From: Rhodoferax sp. PAMC 29310
GTDB lineage: Bacteria; Pseudomonadota; Gammaproteobacteria; Burkholderiales; Burkholderiaceae_C
Direction of reading: 5' to 3'
DNA length: 64,000 bases
NCBI RefSeq assembly: GCF_017948265.1
Contig: NZ_CP072852.1
Coordinates: 62,001-126,000, forward strand
Positions 56,961-64,000 of the stretch are shown here, piece after piece; the stretch's first letter is position 1, and each line of letters begins with the position of its first letter. A program made the translations under genes and the position numbers. Under the pieces are notes generated by a model. The model ran no database searches, had not been told where the DNA came from, and worked only from the letters and a program-made list of their open reading frames with translations.

Positions 56961-57907
56961 CTGAGACATCTGAATTCATGAACATTTCCCTTGAGAATCT
57001 CAATCGATCACGTGTCCTTGTGGTCGGTGATGTGATGCTTGACCGCTATTGGTATGGCGCGGTGGACCGAATTTCCCCGGAGGCTCCGGTGCCTGTGGTC
57101 CGTGTGACCCATGAGGAAGAGCGCAATGGCGGTGCAGCCAATGTGGCTTACAACGTGGTGACATTGGGTGCCCAGGCTTCACTGCTCACAGTGGTGGGTG
57201 ACGACGAGGCCAGCCACAAGTTGGAGGCGCTTGTCGCCGGCACGGGCATACAGACGTTCTTTGGTCGAGATCCGGAGTTGAAGACAACAGTCAAGTTGCG
57301 GGTGATTGGTCGACAGCAGCAATTGTTGCGAATGGACTTTGAAAACACGCCAAAGACAGAAGTTTTGGCGTCCCAGACGGCCCGATTTTCTGCGCTGCTG
57401 CCGGAGCACGATGCCATTTTATTTTCTGATTACGGCAAGGGCGGCTTGGCGCATGTCAGCGACATGATTGCAGGGGCCCGCGCTGCCAAAAAAACCATTT
57501 TGATCGACCCCAAAGGATCGAACTTTTCACGCTACAAGAATGCCAGTGTGATCACTCCCAACCGGGCGGAGTTGCAACTGGTGATCGGGGGGTGGGCCGA
57601 TGAAGAGGAATTGCAAGTCAAGGCTCAAAACTTGCGGGAACAACTGGGGCTGGACGCCTTGCTGCTGACTCGCAGCGAAGAAGGCATGACCTTGTTTGAT
57701 GACCAGGGGCAATTGACGGTGAGTGCTCACGCATTGGAAGTGTTTGATGTGACTGGTGCGGGCGATACGGTGATTGCCACACTGGCCGCGCTGGTGGGCG
57801 CCGGCATGAGCATGCGCGATGCCCTGCCGTGGGCGAACAAGGCAGGGGGCATTGTGGTGGGCAAGTTTGGAACCGCCACCGTTTCTTATGAGGAGTTGTT
57901 TTCATGA
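56957..57907 (+). CDS. hldA: D-glycero-beta-D-manno-heptose-7-phosphate kinase
   Basis: 316 residues of the PfkB sugar-kinase family. [20 protein letters not shown] and the catalytic [16 protein letters not shown] are present, with [15 protein letters not shown] in the middle. No cytidylyltransferase domain is attached, so it is the HldA/RfaE1 form rather than fused HldE. ATG 56957 overlaps the lapB stop. It phosphorylates heptose 7-phosphate for the LPS core. It overlaps rfaD by 4 bases. Confidence 0.92.
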   Translation: MTETSEFMNISLENLNRSRVLVVGDVMLDRYWYGAVDRISPEAPVPVVRVTHEEERNGGAANVAYNVVTLGAQASLLTVVGDDEASHKLEALVAGTGIQTFFGRDPELKTTVKLRVIGRQQQLLRMDFENTPKTEVLASQTARFSALLPEHDAILFSDYGKGGLAHVSDMIAGARAAKKTILIDPKGSNFSRYKNASVITPNRAELQLVIGGWADEEELQVKAQNLREQLGLDALLLTRSEEGMTLFDDQGQLTVSAHALEVFDVTGAGDTVIATLAALVGAGMSMRDALPWANKAGGIVVGKFGTATVSYEELFS

Positions 57908-58923
57908 CCCGAATCGTTGTAACGGGCGCCGCTGGCTTCATCGGCAGCAATATCATCAAAGGCCTGAATGCCCGCGGCATTGACGACATCATTGCCGTCG
58001 ATGACTTGACGCAAGGCGACAAGTTTCTCAATCTTGCTGATCTCAGGATTTCGGACTATGTTGACGCCAGTGTTTTTTACGAGCATTTTGCGCAAGGCTG
58101 CTACGGTCAAATTGAGGCTGTCTTCCACGAAGGTGCTTGCAGTGACACCATGGAGAGCAATGGCAAGTACATGATGGACAACAACTACACGCTGTCGTGC
58201 AGTCTGTTCCAGTCTTGCCAGAAGCGTGGCGCCCGCCTACTCTATGCCTCCAGCGCCGCGACCTATGGCGGCTCGGAGACCTTCAAGGAAGATCCCTTGT
58301 TTGAGCGTCCACTCAATGTCTATGGCTATTCCAAACTGCTGTTTGACCAGCGCATGCGTCGCGAATGTGGCGCCAATTTTCAAAGAGCCCACTCGGGAAA
58401 ACTGGGGCAAGTTGTTGGTTTTCGCTATTTCAATGTCTACGGACCGCGTGAGCAGCACAAAGGGCGCATGGCCAGCGTTGCCTTCCATCAATTCAACCAG
58501 TTTGTCAAAGATGGCAAGGTCAAATTGTTTGGCAGCTACGGGGGTTACGCGCCGGGTGCGCAAATGCGTGACTTTGTATTCATTGACGACGTTGTTGCGG
58601 TGAATCTCTGGTTTTTTGACAACCCCGCGCAATCGGGCATATTCAACCTGGGAACCGGCAGAGCTCAACCCTTCAATGACGTCGCTTCATCGGTTGTGAA
58701 TGCCATGCGTGAACTCAAGGGTGAGGCCGCACTGCCACTGGAGTCCATCGTTGGCGCCGGTTTGATCGACTACATCGACTTTCCTGAGGCCTTGCGTGGC
58801 AAGTATCAGTGTTACACCCAGGCTGACATCAGCGCATTGCGTTCCGTTGGGTGTGATCATGTTTTCTCGGATGTGAAAACGGGTGTGGGCAAATATATTG
58901 CCGAAATGGCAGGCGCCGTTTGA
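57904..58923 (+). CDS. rfaD: ADP-L-glycero-D-manno-heptose-6-epimerase
   Basis: 339 residues of the short-chain dehydrogenase/reductase fold. NADP is bound by [16 protein letters not shown], and catalysis uses the Tyr and Lys of [28 protein letters not shown] is an RfaD signature. It makes the L,D-heptose donor for the inner LPS core. Last gene of the lapAB-hldA-rfaD run. Confidence 0.95.
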   Translation: MTRIVVTGAAGFIGSNIIKGLNARGIDDIIAVDDLTQGDKFLNLADLRISDYVDASVFYEHFAQGCYGQIEAVFHEGACSDTMESNGKYMMDNNYTLSCSLFQSCQKRGARLLYASSAATYGGSETFKEDPLFERPLNVYGYSKLLFDQRMRRECGANFQRAHSGKLGQVVGFRYFNVYGPREQHKGRMASVAFHQFNQFVKDGKVKLFGSYGGYAPGAQMRDFVFIDDVVAVNLWFFDNPAQSGIFNLGTGRAQPFNDVASSVVNAMRELKGEAALPLESIVGAGLIDYIDFPEALRGKYQCYTQADISALRSVGCDHVFSDVKTGVGKYIAEMAGAV

Positions 58924-59055
58924 GCTCGGTGAAAAAATAAGCAAAACTAAGGTAAATGGTGCCGGGAAATGGTCTCATTTGTCATGAAAACCGTTATATT
59001 GACACGCCATCAACAAATAAATGAGATGGTTTTTATCAATCACCGGAGCTCGTGA

Positions 59056-59370
59056 ATGTTCAAGAAAATCGCAACGTTTATCACCCTGTTTTCAGCGGTT
59101 GTATGTTTCGCCGCAGTTGATGTCAATAAAGCGGGCGCGGCAGAGTTGGATGGCATCAAAGGAATTGGCCCAGCCATGTCCGGCAAGATTTTGGCTGAGA
59201 GAAAAAAGGGCGAATTCAAGAATTGGACTGACTTGGTCGACCGTGTCAATGGTGTCGGCAATGGCAACGCCGCCAAATTTTCGAAAGAAGGTCTGACCGT
59301 GAATGGAACGGCTTACAAAGCAGCCTCGGCGAAAACCGAAAAGGTGCCGGCCACTACTGCTGCCAAATAA
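59056..59370 (+). CDS. ComEA-like helix-hairpin-helix protein
   Basis: 104 residues. A signal peptide (FITLFSAVVCFAAV) is followed by a ComEA HhH domain (VDVNKAGAAELDGIKGIGPAM, then VDRVNGVGNGNAAKFSKEG) and a Lys/Ala/Thr tail. Such proteins bind double-stranded DNA in the periplasm and help uptake, though many short copies have no proven role. Other competence genes are absent here. Confidence 0.88.
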   Translation: MFKKIATFITLFSAVVCFAAVDVNKAGAAELDGIKGIGPAMSGKILAERKKGEFKNWTDLVDRVNGVGNGNAAKFSKEGLTVNGTAYKAASAKTEKVPATTAAK

Positions 59371-59386
59371 TTGTTCAGAGCGCATG

Positions 59387-59411
59387 AACGCCCGCCTAGG
59401 CGGGCGTTTCT
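59387..59411. terminator. Intrinsic terminator after the ComEA-like gene
   Basis: ACGCCCGCC followed by TA and then GGCGGGCGT, a near-perfect palindrome with a short T-run after it on the plus strand. It serves the comEA-like gene. Confidence 0.75.
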
Positions 59412-59421
59412 CATGGGGCGA

Positions 59422-59537
59422 TCAATAGATACTGACCAGGCCAGTGGCTTTGCATTGGTACATAGCTTGGCCTGCCTCGGCCAGCAGGGAATTGATTTCC
59501 AAGCCGTCGTTGGGATAAAGCGCCATACCCAAGCTGG
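59422..59537 (-). pseudogene. GGDEF-domain remnant
   Basis: The minus strand encodes SLGMALYPNDGLEINSLLA and then AGQAMYQCKATGLVSIY before a stop at 59422. That is the C-terminal end of a diguanylate cyclase. The rest of the gene is missing; the IS3-family element begins immediately upstream, at about 59538, and no GGDEF sequence lies on its far side. Confidence 0.75.
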
Positions 59538-61153
59538 GGGGGTGCGGCGTAAAACTTGGACTGGTTTATGCCGTGATTCCGAGGCTCGCCCGATATTCAA
59601 TGGGACTGAGTGAGCCAAGGGAGATCTTGATGCGCTTTTCGTTATACCAGCGGATGTAGGAGTCAACGACCTGGATGAATTGATCGATTGATATGTCCTG
59701 CCAGCTCCGAGGATAAAACAGCTCCGTTTTCAATCCCCCGAAGAAACCCTCGCAGGCTGCGTTGTCTGGCGAACACCCTTTGCGCGACATCGATCGAATC
59801 AGTCCTGCATTGTGTACCCGTGAGAGCCATCCAGGCCAGCGATAGTGAGCACCACGATCAGAGTGAATGACAGGCCGGATTTCGCTGTCGGCTACTGTCT
59901 CAACAGCAGCATCCAACATCGTGTTCACCAAGTCGGAGTCGGGGCGTGTGCCAATGGTCCAGCTGACTACCAAACCATCGAAGCAGTCGATCACAGGGGA
60001 GAGATACACCTTCCCAGCCGGGATATGGAACTCTGTGATGTCAGTCAGCCACTTCTCATTCGGGGTCGCAGCCTGGAAGTCCCGATTGATGAGATTCTCT
60101 GGTGCAGGGCTGATTTCTCCCAGGTAAGACCCGTACCGACGCCTTCGATTGGCGGCAACGACCAAGCACTCCTGCTTCATCAAGCGTTGCACGACTTTCT
60201 CGGAGATATGCAGATGGCGCCGGCCAAGTGCTGCACGAATTCGCCTGTAACCGTAGCAACGGTGATTGCTCTGGAAGACATCGGCAATGGCAACCCGAGC
60301 GTCAGCGTATTTGTCAGGACTCCTTAGCCGGGCGCAGTGATAAAAGTAGGAGCTACGGGCCAGGTCAAGTTCGCCAAGGAGCTCTGCGAGTGCATACGTG
60401 TGCTTCAGGGCGTCAACCAGCAGGGTCTTCTCCCGATTGCTCAGGTGCTGCGGGGCGACGCCCAGGCCTTTTTTTAACAGTTCATTGGCCTTCTTCAGTA
60501 GGTTATGTTCAAGCTGCAAGCGCCGGATGTCACGTTCAAGCAGTGTGACGTGCTGCTGCAATTCTGTGAGGTCTTTCTGTTTGGGGATTGGCCCAGAATC
60601 TTTGTGCCGCTTCATGGATGCTGAGGCCTCTCGACCAAGTAGTTGATTCTTCCAGTTGTACAACGTAGGCCGGCACACTCCCACTGATTGGGCAGCGGCT
60701 AAAGCGTTGGTCGTCCTGGTGCACAGCTCAACCACTGCGGCTTTCTTTAGATCCTGAGGGTGCTGAACATTCGGTGCACGCCCCACGATACGCGGTCGAA
60801 CTTCCGGATGCAATTCGTCAATCCACTCAGTGAGCAACTCCCTGCATGGGTATCCCAGTGCCCTCATGGTGGAGGCCATGCAACGATCGTGGTCCAGGTA
60901 ATGCTGAACCGCCACTTGGATTTGCTCAGCCGTGTACTTCACCCTGGATCGGGTATACACCACCTGCAAGTCCCGATCCCGTTCGTACTCTCGATACCAA
61001 CCCTTGAGTGAATTCTTTGTTGGATAGCCCAACTGCCGAATGGTCGGTCCGGTACGTTTACCGAGCTTGACATAGAGCTTGACGGCTCGAATTCGCTCTT
61101 CGTATGAATACATGAACTACCTCCAAGTAGTCCAGGTTATTGTCCGCACCCCC
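59538..61153 (-). mobile_element. IS3-family insertion sequence with single transposase frame
   Basis: The ends carry inverted GGGGGTGCGG followed by related AT-rich bases and (C)TTGGACT / CCTGGACT. About 1.6 kb containing one long transposase gene. It abuts the tail of a GGDEF gene. An isolated end of a related element is seen at 34397-34432. Confidence 0.75.
59566..61113 (-). CDS. IS3-family transposase (OrfA-OrfB in one frame)
   Basis: 515 residues. The first 180 hold HTH modules (RAVKLYVKLGKRTGPTIRQ, AAQSVGVCRPTLYNWKNQL) and are followed by a coiled-coil region (LLERDIRRLQLEHNLLKK). The catalytic core has WLTDITEFHIPAG, VIHSDRGAHYRWPG and NAACEGFFGGLKTELFYP, so all three DDE residues are present. 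The gene is uninterrupted, unlike the split orfA/orfB form at 35958-37147. Confidence 0.92.
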   Translation of the reverse strand: MYSYEERIRAVKLYVKLGKRTGPTIRQLGYPTKNSLKGWYREYERDRDLQVVYTRSRVKYTAEQIQVAVQHYLDHDRCMASTMRALGYPCRELLTEWIDELHPEVRPRIVGRAPNVQHPQDLKKAAVVELCTRTTNALAAAQSVGVCRPTLYNWKNQLLGREASASMKRHKDSGPIPKQKDLTELQQHVTLLERDIRRLQLEHNLLKKANELLKKGLGVAPQHLSNREKTLLVDALKHTYALAELLGELDLARSSYFYHCARLRSPDKYADARVAIADVFQSNHRCYGYRRIRAALGRRHLHISEKVVQRLMKQECLVVAANRRRRYGSYLGEISPAPENLINRDFQAATPNEKWLTDITEFHIPAGKVYLSPVIDCFDGLVVSWTIGTRPDSDLVNTMLDAAVETVADSEIRPVIHSDRGAHYRWPGWLSRVHNAGLIRSMSRKGCSPDNAACEGFFGGLKTELFYPRSWQDISIDQFIQVVDSYIRWYNEKRIKISLGSLSPIEYRASLGITA

Positions 61154-61312
61154 ATCGAGCAGGTTTTAACATGCCAGAGTGTTTGGCAAACCAGTAAAAA
61201 AGCATATCCCCCAAATGGGGGAATTGATGCCACGGCGCTCCATTCAATATCGAGGCATTGGAGGGCTCTCGATGGTGCCTTCGCCACCTTGAGAGGGTGG
61301 CTGAACTGGTGT

Positions 61313-61561
61313 TTAGTGCGTCACAAACTCGTAGGTCACACTTTCGCTCTCGACCATGTCCAGAATGTCGTTCAATGTGTCGTCGCTATCCGTGCTGGAC
61401 CAGGTTTCTTCCGGGTTGCTCGCAAACAGTGGCTCAATGGCAATGTCCATGAACTGGTTGTCAGGAAGTTTCAGTACCTGGGTGCCTTCAGAGGTCGTGC
61501 TTAGCTCCCAATCATCGGGGACCGACATTTCAAGCGAAATGGTGATGTTAAGTTTTTTCAT
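61313..61561 (-). CDS. Hypothetical small acidic protein
   Basis: 82 residues, strongly acidic (DDWELSTTSEGTQVLKLPDN, SSTDSDDTLNDILDMVESES), no signal peptide or membrane span. AGGAACACC precedes the ATG, a good ribosome site. No family recognised. A regulatory or partner role is possible but unproven. Confidence 0.55.
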   Translation of the reverse strand: MKKLNITISLEMSVPDDWELSTTSEGTQVLKLPDNQFMDIAIEPLFASNPEETWSSTDSDDTLNDILDMVESESVTYEFVTH

Positions 61562-62095
61562 GGTGTTCCTAAATTTGTGAAGGGGGGAGGGTAACCCACC
61601 CCGACTGAATCAAACGGGCTGGCCCACCCCTCGGCTCCACAAGTTGACCCCTTTTGTTGGGGCGATCCTATTCGTTGAGCAGGAGATGAGGTTGTCGAGC
61701 AACTTGGCCCTTGAGAGGCTTTAAAAGCCAGCGAAATGACGAGTAACTCTAGCTCAATGCAGGCGGGCATGGGTTGGACGCCAATGGTGGGCGGCTCACG
61801 GCGGCATTGGCGTCTGCTTTGACACGCAGTCTGGCATCCATTTGGATGTTGAACACACGGGCTACTTCGGGGCAGTCAAAAATCATGCATGGTGTGGCCA
61901 AGCGCTTAGGACGCCGCAGTCTCCAGGCGTCATCGCCGCAGTTCCAGTGCGTGTTTGAGCGACATTCGCGAACAACCCATGTTCACGGGCATGGCGATGG
62001 CATTACCGATATTGGAACCTCGGTATCTTTATGCTATCTAAAAAATAGCAATCTATCCTGCTCCAGTCAGCGTTGGCTAGAGGAAAAGCCGTCAT
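61562..62095. other. Gene-free stretch with a dispersed repeat at 62030-62090
   Basis: Only short frames on both strands without recognisable families. Near its end GCTATCTAAAAAATAGC is followed by GCGTTGGCTAGAGG, a further copy of the dispersed repeat seen at 2298 and 48041. Confidence 0.35.
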
Positions 62096-62278
62096 TCAAT
62101 AGAAGTTGCGGCTGCGAAGCGCCATGCGGGCACGGTGTTCGCCATTTTTGATCATGGCATCCAAAACCACGCGGCCTACGCGTACCAACCAGTTTTGTGA
62201 ACCGACAGATGCCTTGCCTGCCGAATACGTCGGCATCGCGATGGCGGGGTTAAGAGTGGAGGCGTTTGATGTGTTCAT
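62096..62278 (-). CDS. Small basic protein behind a promoter with two operators
   Basis: 60 residues ending HRARMALRSRNFY, with VRVGRVVLDAMIKNGEHRAR as a basic helix. AGGACTC lies ahead of the ATG. No family is assigned; its size and basic helix recall DUF1127-like proteins, but I cannot confirm it. The carefully built promoter upstream (62311-62364) makes a real gene likely. Confidence 0.55.
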   Translation of the reverse strand: MNTSNASTLNPAIAMPTYSAGKASVGSQNWLVRVGRVVLDAMIKNGEHRARMALRSRNFY

Positions 62279-62310
62279 GATGAGTCCTGCTAAGAATGGG
62301 TTTAAATATA

Positions 62311-62364
62311 AGGGTTTACCCTTGTATTGTAAGAGTGTGGAGAGTTTTTTACAGGGTTTACCCT
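62311..62364 (-). promoter_or_regulatory. Promoter flanked by twin AGGGTTTACCCT operators
   Basis: On the minus strand TGTAAA (-35, 62353-62348) and TACAAT (-10, 62331-62326) are 16 bases apart. The 12-base site AGGGTTTACCCT occurs at 62311-62322, just past the -10, and again at 62353-62364, touching the -35. Their centres are 42 bases apart, about four helical turns. This layout suggests repression of the small gene at 62278. The regulator is unknown. Confidence 0.6.
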
Positions 62365-62474
62365 AATATCCGCTTATAAGGCAGGGTCCTTCCGCCCACA
62401 GGGCAGGGGGCTGAACACCGTCATCCTCGGTACGCCCGATGTAAGAAGGGCAAGTAGCAGGCCGACCCAGACCC

Positions 62475-63212
62475 ATGGCACTGATGACCTCCAACACTGG
62501 CACGCCCTGTCGCGCCACCCTTTCTCGCCCCGACCCCTGTTCAAACTCTGACCAAACCACTTCGGCTCAGTGGCCGTTGGCGCCAGTCTGTTTTTTGCCA
62601 GCGGGGTCCTTGCGGGTGACAACGCAGACCCGGATACCAGCCAGTGCGCTCTCGACTGGACTGAACCCAGGCCAGCGCCAGGACATCGCCGACTTGTTGC
62701 CCTTTCTGGCCTGTGGTGAAGAGTCCGCTGCGCACGTGTTTGGGCACTCGCTCCAGTCCGCCGTGCCGGCCAGCTTTTGGCCTACCCTGAGCCAGATTGC
62801 GCAAGATGAACATCGCCATGCTGAATTGCTCTCGGGCTTGCGAGACGAGTTGCCCCGCCCAAACGCCGGCATTTCCCTGACCCGGTTGATTGTCTTTTTC
62901 AAACGTCTTGAAACGCCGGACCCCGCCGAGCATCTGGCGCGCGTGGCCGCCCTGGACTTGGCCGTTTGCCGTTTGTTGCAGCCCCTGCTGCGTCACGGAG
63001 CGGCCATCAGCCGCGCGCCCGCGCTGCATGCGGCACTCAGTCAGCTTCGGGCAGATGAGGCAGGGCACGTTCGACTGGCTCGTCGCTTGGCAGGTGAGTT
63101 GGGCTATGAGTCAGAAAATCAGGGGCAGCTCAACCGAACCCTGAGCGACCGACTGAACTCCCTGTTGGCCCCGGTGGCTCCGGCCTTGGCCCGTCTGGGG
63201 GCCGTGGCATGA
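62475..63212 (+). CDS. Ferritin-like (diiron) domain protein
   Basis: Up to 245 residues; the first 50 are doubtful and a GTG at 62622 may be the true start. The later part is helical with paired carboxylate/His motifs (ACGEESAAHVFG, AQDEHRHAELL, LRADEAGHVRLARRL), as in ferritin-like di-iron proteins. Function unknown. The stop overlaps the start of the ketoacyl-synthase gene, so the two are coupled and may act in one pathway. Confidence 0.6.
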   Translation: MALMTSNTGTPCRATLSRPDPCSNSDQTTSAQWPLAPVCFLPAGSLRVTTQTRIPASALSTGLNPGQRQDIADLLPFLACGEESAAHVFGHSLQSAVPASFWPTLSQIAQDEHRHAELLSGLRDELPRPNAGISLTRLIVFFKRLETPDPAEHLARVAALDLAVCRLLQPLLRHGAAISRAPALHAALSQLRADEAGHVRLARRLAGELGYESENQGQLNRTLSDRLNSLLAPVAPALARLGAVA

Positions 63213-64000
63213 CGCCTGGTCGCCTGCAATTGGCTCAGGGCCGGCGCCGCTTGCTGGGTTGGGGCGCGTCTTACCCCGGCCCGGCCGTCACCACCGAGGC
63301 CCTGGCGGCGCGGGTGGCAGAGCGGTTTGACCTGCGCACCCAGCGCCATGCCCGTCTGCTGGGCCCACGGCTGGGGGTGAAAACCCGTCATTTGAGCCGC
63401 GATTTTTCTGCAGCTGTTGAAGCCCCGCGCCCCGGAGCGCGCAACCCCGAACTGGCCGCCCAGGCTGTGCAGCAAGCGCAAATGCGCGCGGGTTTGGCGC
63501 CTGATGCATTGGGCTACCTCATCAGCCACACCAGCACGCCGGCCACCTTGTTGCCGGGCGGGTCGGCAGAAATCTCCCGCTTGGTGGGGCATCAGGGGGC
63601 GCATATGGAGTTGCGCCAGGCCTGCACCGGCTTTGCCAACGCCTTGCAAATCGCCTTTGCCATGACTGCCGCTCCGGGCAGCGCACCCGTGGCGCTGGTG
63701 GGTGCCGAGACTGGCTCGGTGTTCTTTGACCCCCACAGCCTCAGTAGGGATGCCGCGCAATGGGTCAACTTTTTGCAAATGGGCGATGGCGCCGCCGCCG
63801 TCATCATTGGCCCGGACGACGCCCAGCCCGGCCCCTACCTGCACGCCGCCTACTTTGGGCAATGCCAAAACCCGCCCGCGCCGGGTCTGACTTTGCGCGT
63901 GGGCGGCTCGGACGCCCCCAACGCACCCGGCGGTGCCGTGCAGTTTGAACATGATTACGACAGTGTTGCCCGCCATGGGTTGGCCTTGCTGGACAACGGC
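63209..64000 (+). CDS. 3-oxoacyl-ACP synthase III-like protein (partial)
   Basis: The frame starts at ATG 63209, overlapping the previous stop (ATGA), and runs off the right edge; 264 residues are visible. LLGWGASYPGPAVTTEALA is a KAS III N-terminus. The catalytic Cys lies in LRQACTGFANAL near residue 141, and MGDGAAAVIIG is the conserved segment after it. The catalytic His and Asn should lie beyond the window. KAS III enzymes condense acyl-CoA with malonyl-ACP; relatives such as OleA make olefins. The pathway here is unknown. Confidence 0.8.
   Translation, partial: MTPGRLQLAQGRRRLLGWGASYPGPAVTTEALAARVAERFDLRTQRHARLLGPRLGVKTRHLSRDFSAAVEAPRPGARNPELAAQAVQQAQMRAGLAPDALGYLISHTSTPATLLPGGSAEISRLVGHQGAHMELRQACTGFANALQIAFAMTAAPGSAPVALVGAETGSVFFDPHSLSRDAAQWVNFLQMGDGAAAVIIGPDDAQPGPYLHAAYFGQCQNPPAPGLTLRVGGSDAPNAPGGAVQFEHDYDSVARHGLALLDNG

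Noticed and set aside
61774..62151. A 125-codon plus-strand frame
   Set aside because: It starts with TTG, overlaps the dispersed repeat and the small gene on the other strand, and has no family match.
1..64000. CRISPR arrays, tRNA and rRNA genes
   Set aside because: No regular spaced repeats, cloverleaf or ribosomal RNA sequence was seen apart from tmRNA.

Overview
The window looks like a chromosome segment of a beta-proteobacterium of the order Burkholderiales, most likely a Comamonadaceae member close to Rhodoferax or Polaromonas. The reasons are the housekeeping order gyrA-serC-pheA-tyrA-aroA/cmk-rpsA-ihfB-lapA-lapB-hldA-rfaD, the fused aroA-cmk gene, a tmRNA whose tag reads ANDERFALAA, Tat-dependent TRAP transporter genes, and several copies of a short dispersed GCTAT..TAGC..GCTAGAGG repeat. 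The genus is an inference; no database search was possible.

Layout. 0-5.6 kb: a Rieske oxygenase cut by the left edge, then xseB-ispA-dxs (isoprenoid precursors) and a TRAP solute-binding protein. 5.9-9.8 kb: convergent TRAP permease genes and an EgtB/SenA-type non-heme iron enzyme. 9.8-28.6 kb: an aldehyde, tungsten and molybdenum region. It holds an NAD-dependent aldehyde dehydrogenase with its DUF779 partner and an AcoR-like sigma-54 activator, a ModE-like regulator with a solute-binding domain, the tungstate importer tupBCA, an RsbQ-like hydrolase next to a PAS-GGDEF gene, the molybdate importer modABC, and a five-gene aldehyde oxidoreductase (AOR) operon with a divergent GAF-PAS-Fis regulator. 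The likely logic is two aldehyde-oxidising routes, one NAD(P)-linked without Mo/W and one tungsten-dependent, with dedicated uptake of both oxyanions beside them.

28.65-42.57 kb: an accessory island between the AOR operon and ssrA. It carries a nuclease, a PEP-CTERM protein, a CDGSH pseudogene, a peroxiredoxin/cysteine dioxygenase pair, two insertion sequences, a split primase-like gene, an AlpA-like regulator and a frameshifted tyrosine integrase next to ssrA. A degenerate copy of the ssrA 3' end plus its downstream hairpin lies at the far edge (28632-28690), so the island probably entered at ssrA.

42.6-59.4 kb: conserved core genes (ssrA, gph, ubiG, an ompA-family gene, gyrA, aromatic amino-acid and serine synthesis, rpsA, ihfB, lapAB, heptose synthesis, a comEA-like gene). 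59.4-64 kb: a GGDEF gene tail next to an intact IS3-family element, two small genes of unknown role (one behind a promoter flanked by two identical palindromes), a ferritin-like protein, and a ketoacyl synthase III-like gene cut by the right edge.

A recurring theme is gene disruption. There is an in-frame TAG in the sigma-54 activator, an in-frame TAA in the primase-like gene, probable single-base frameshifts in the PAS-GGDEF, CDGSH and integrase genes, and a deletion in an IS481 transposase. All fall between 12 and 43 kb, while the core genes are intact. This may be real decay or local sequence error.
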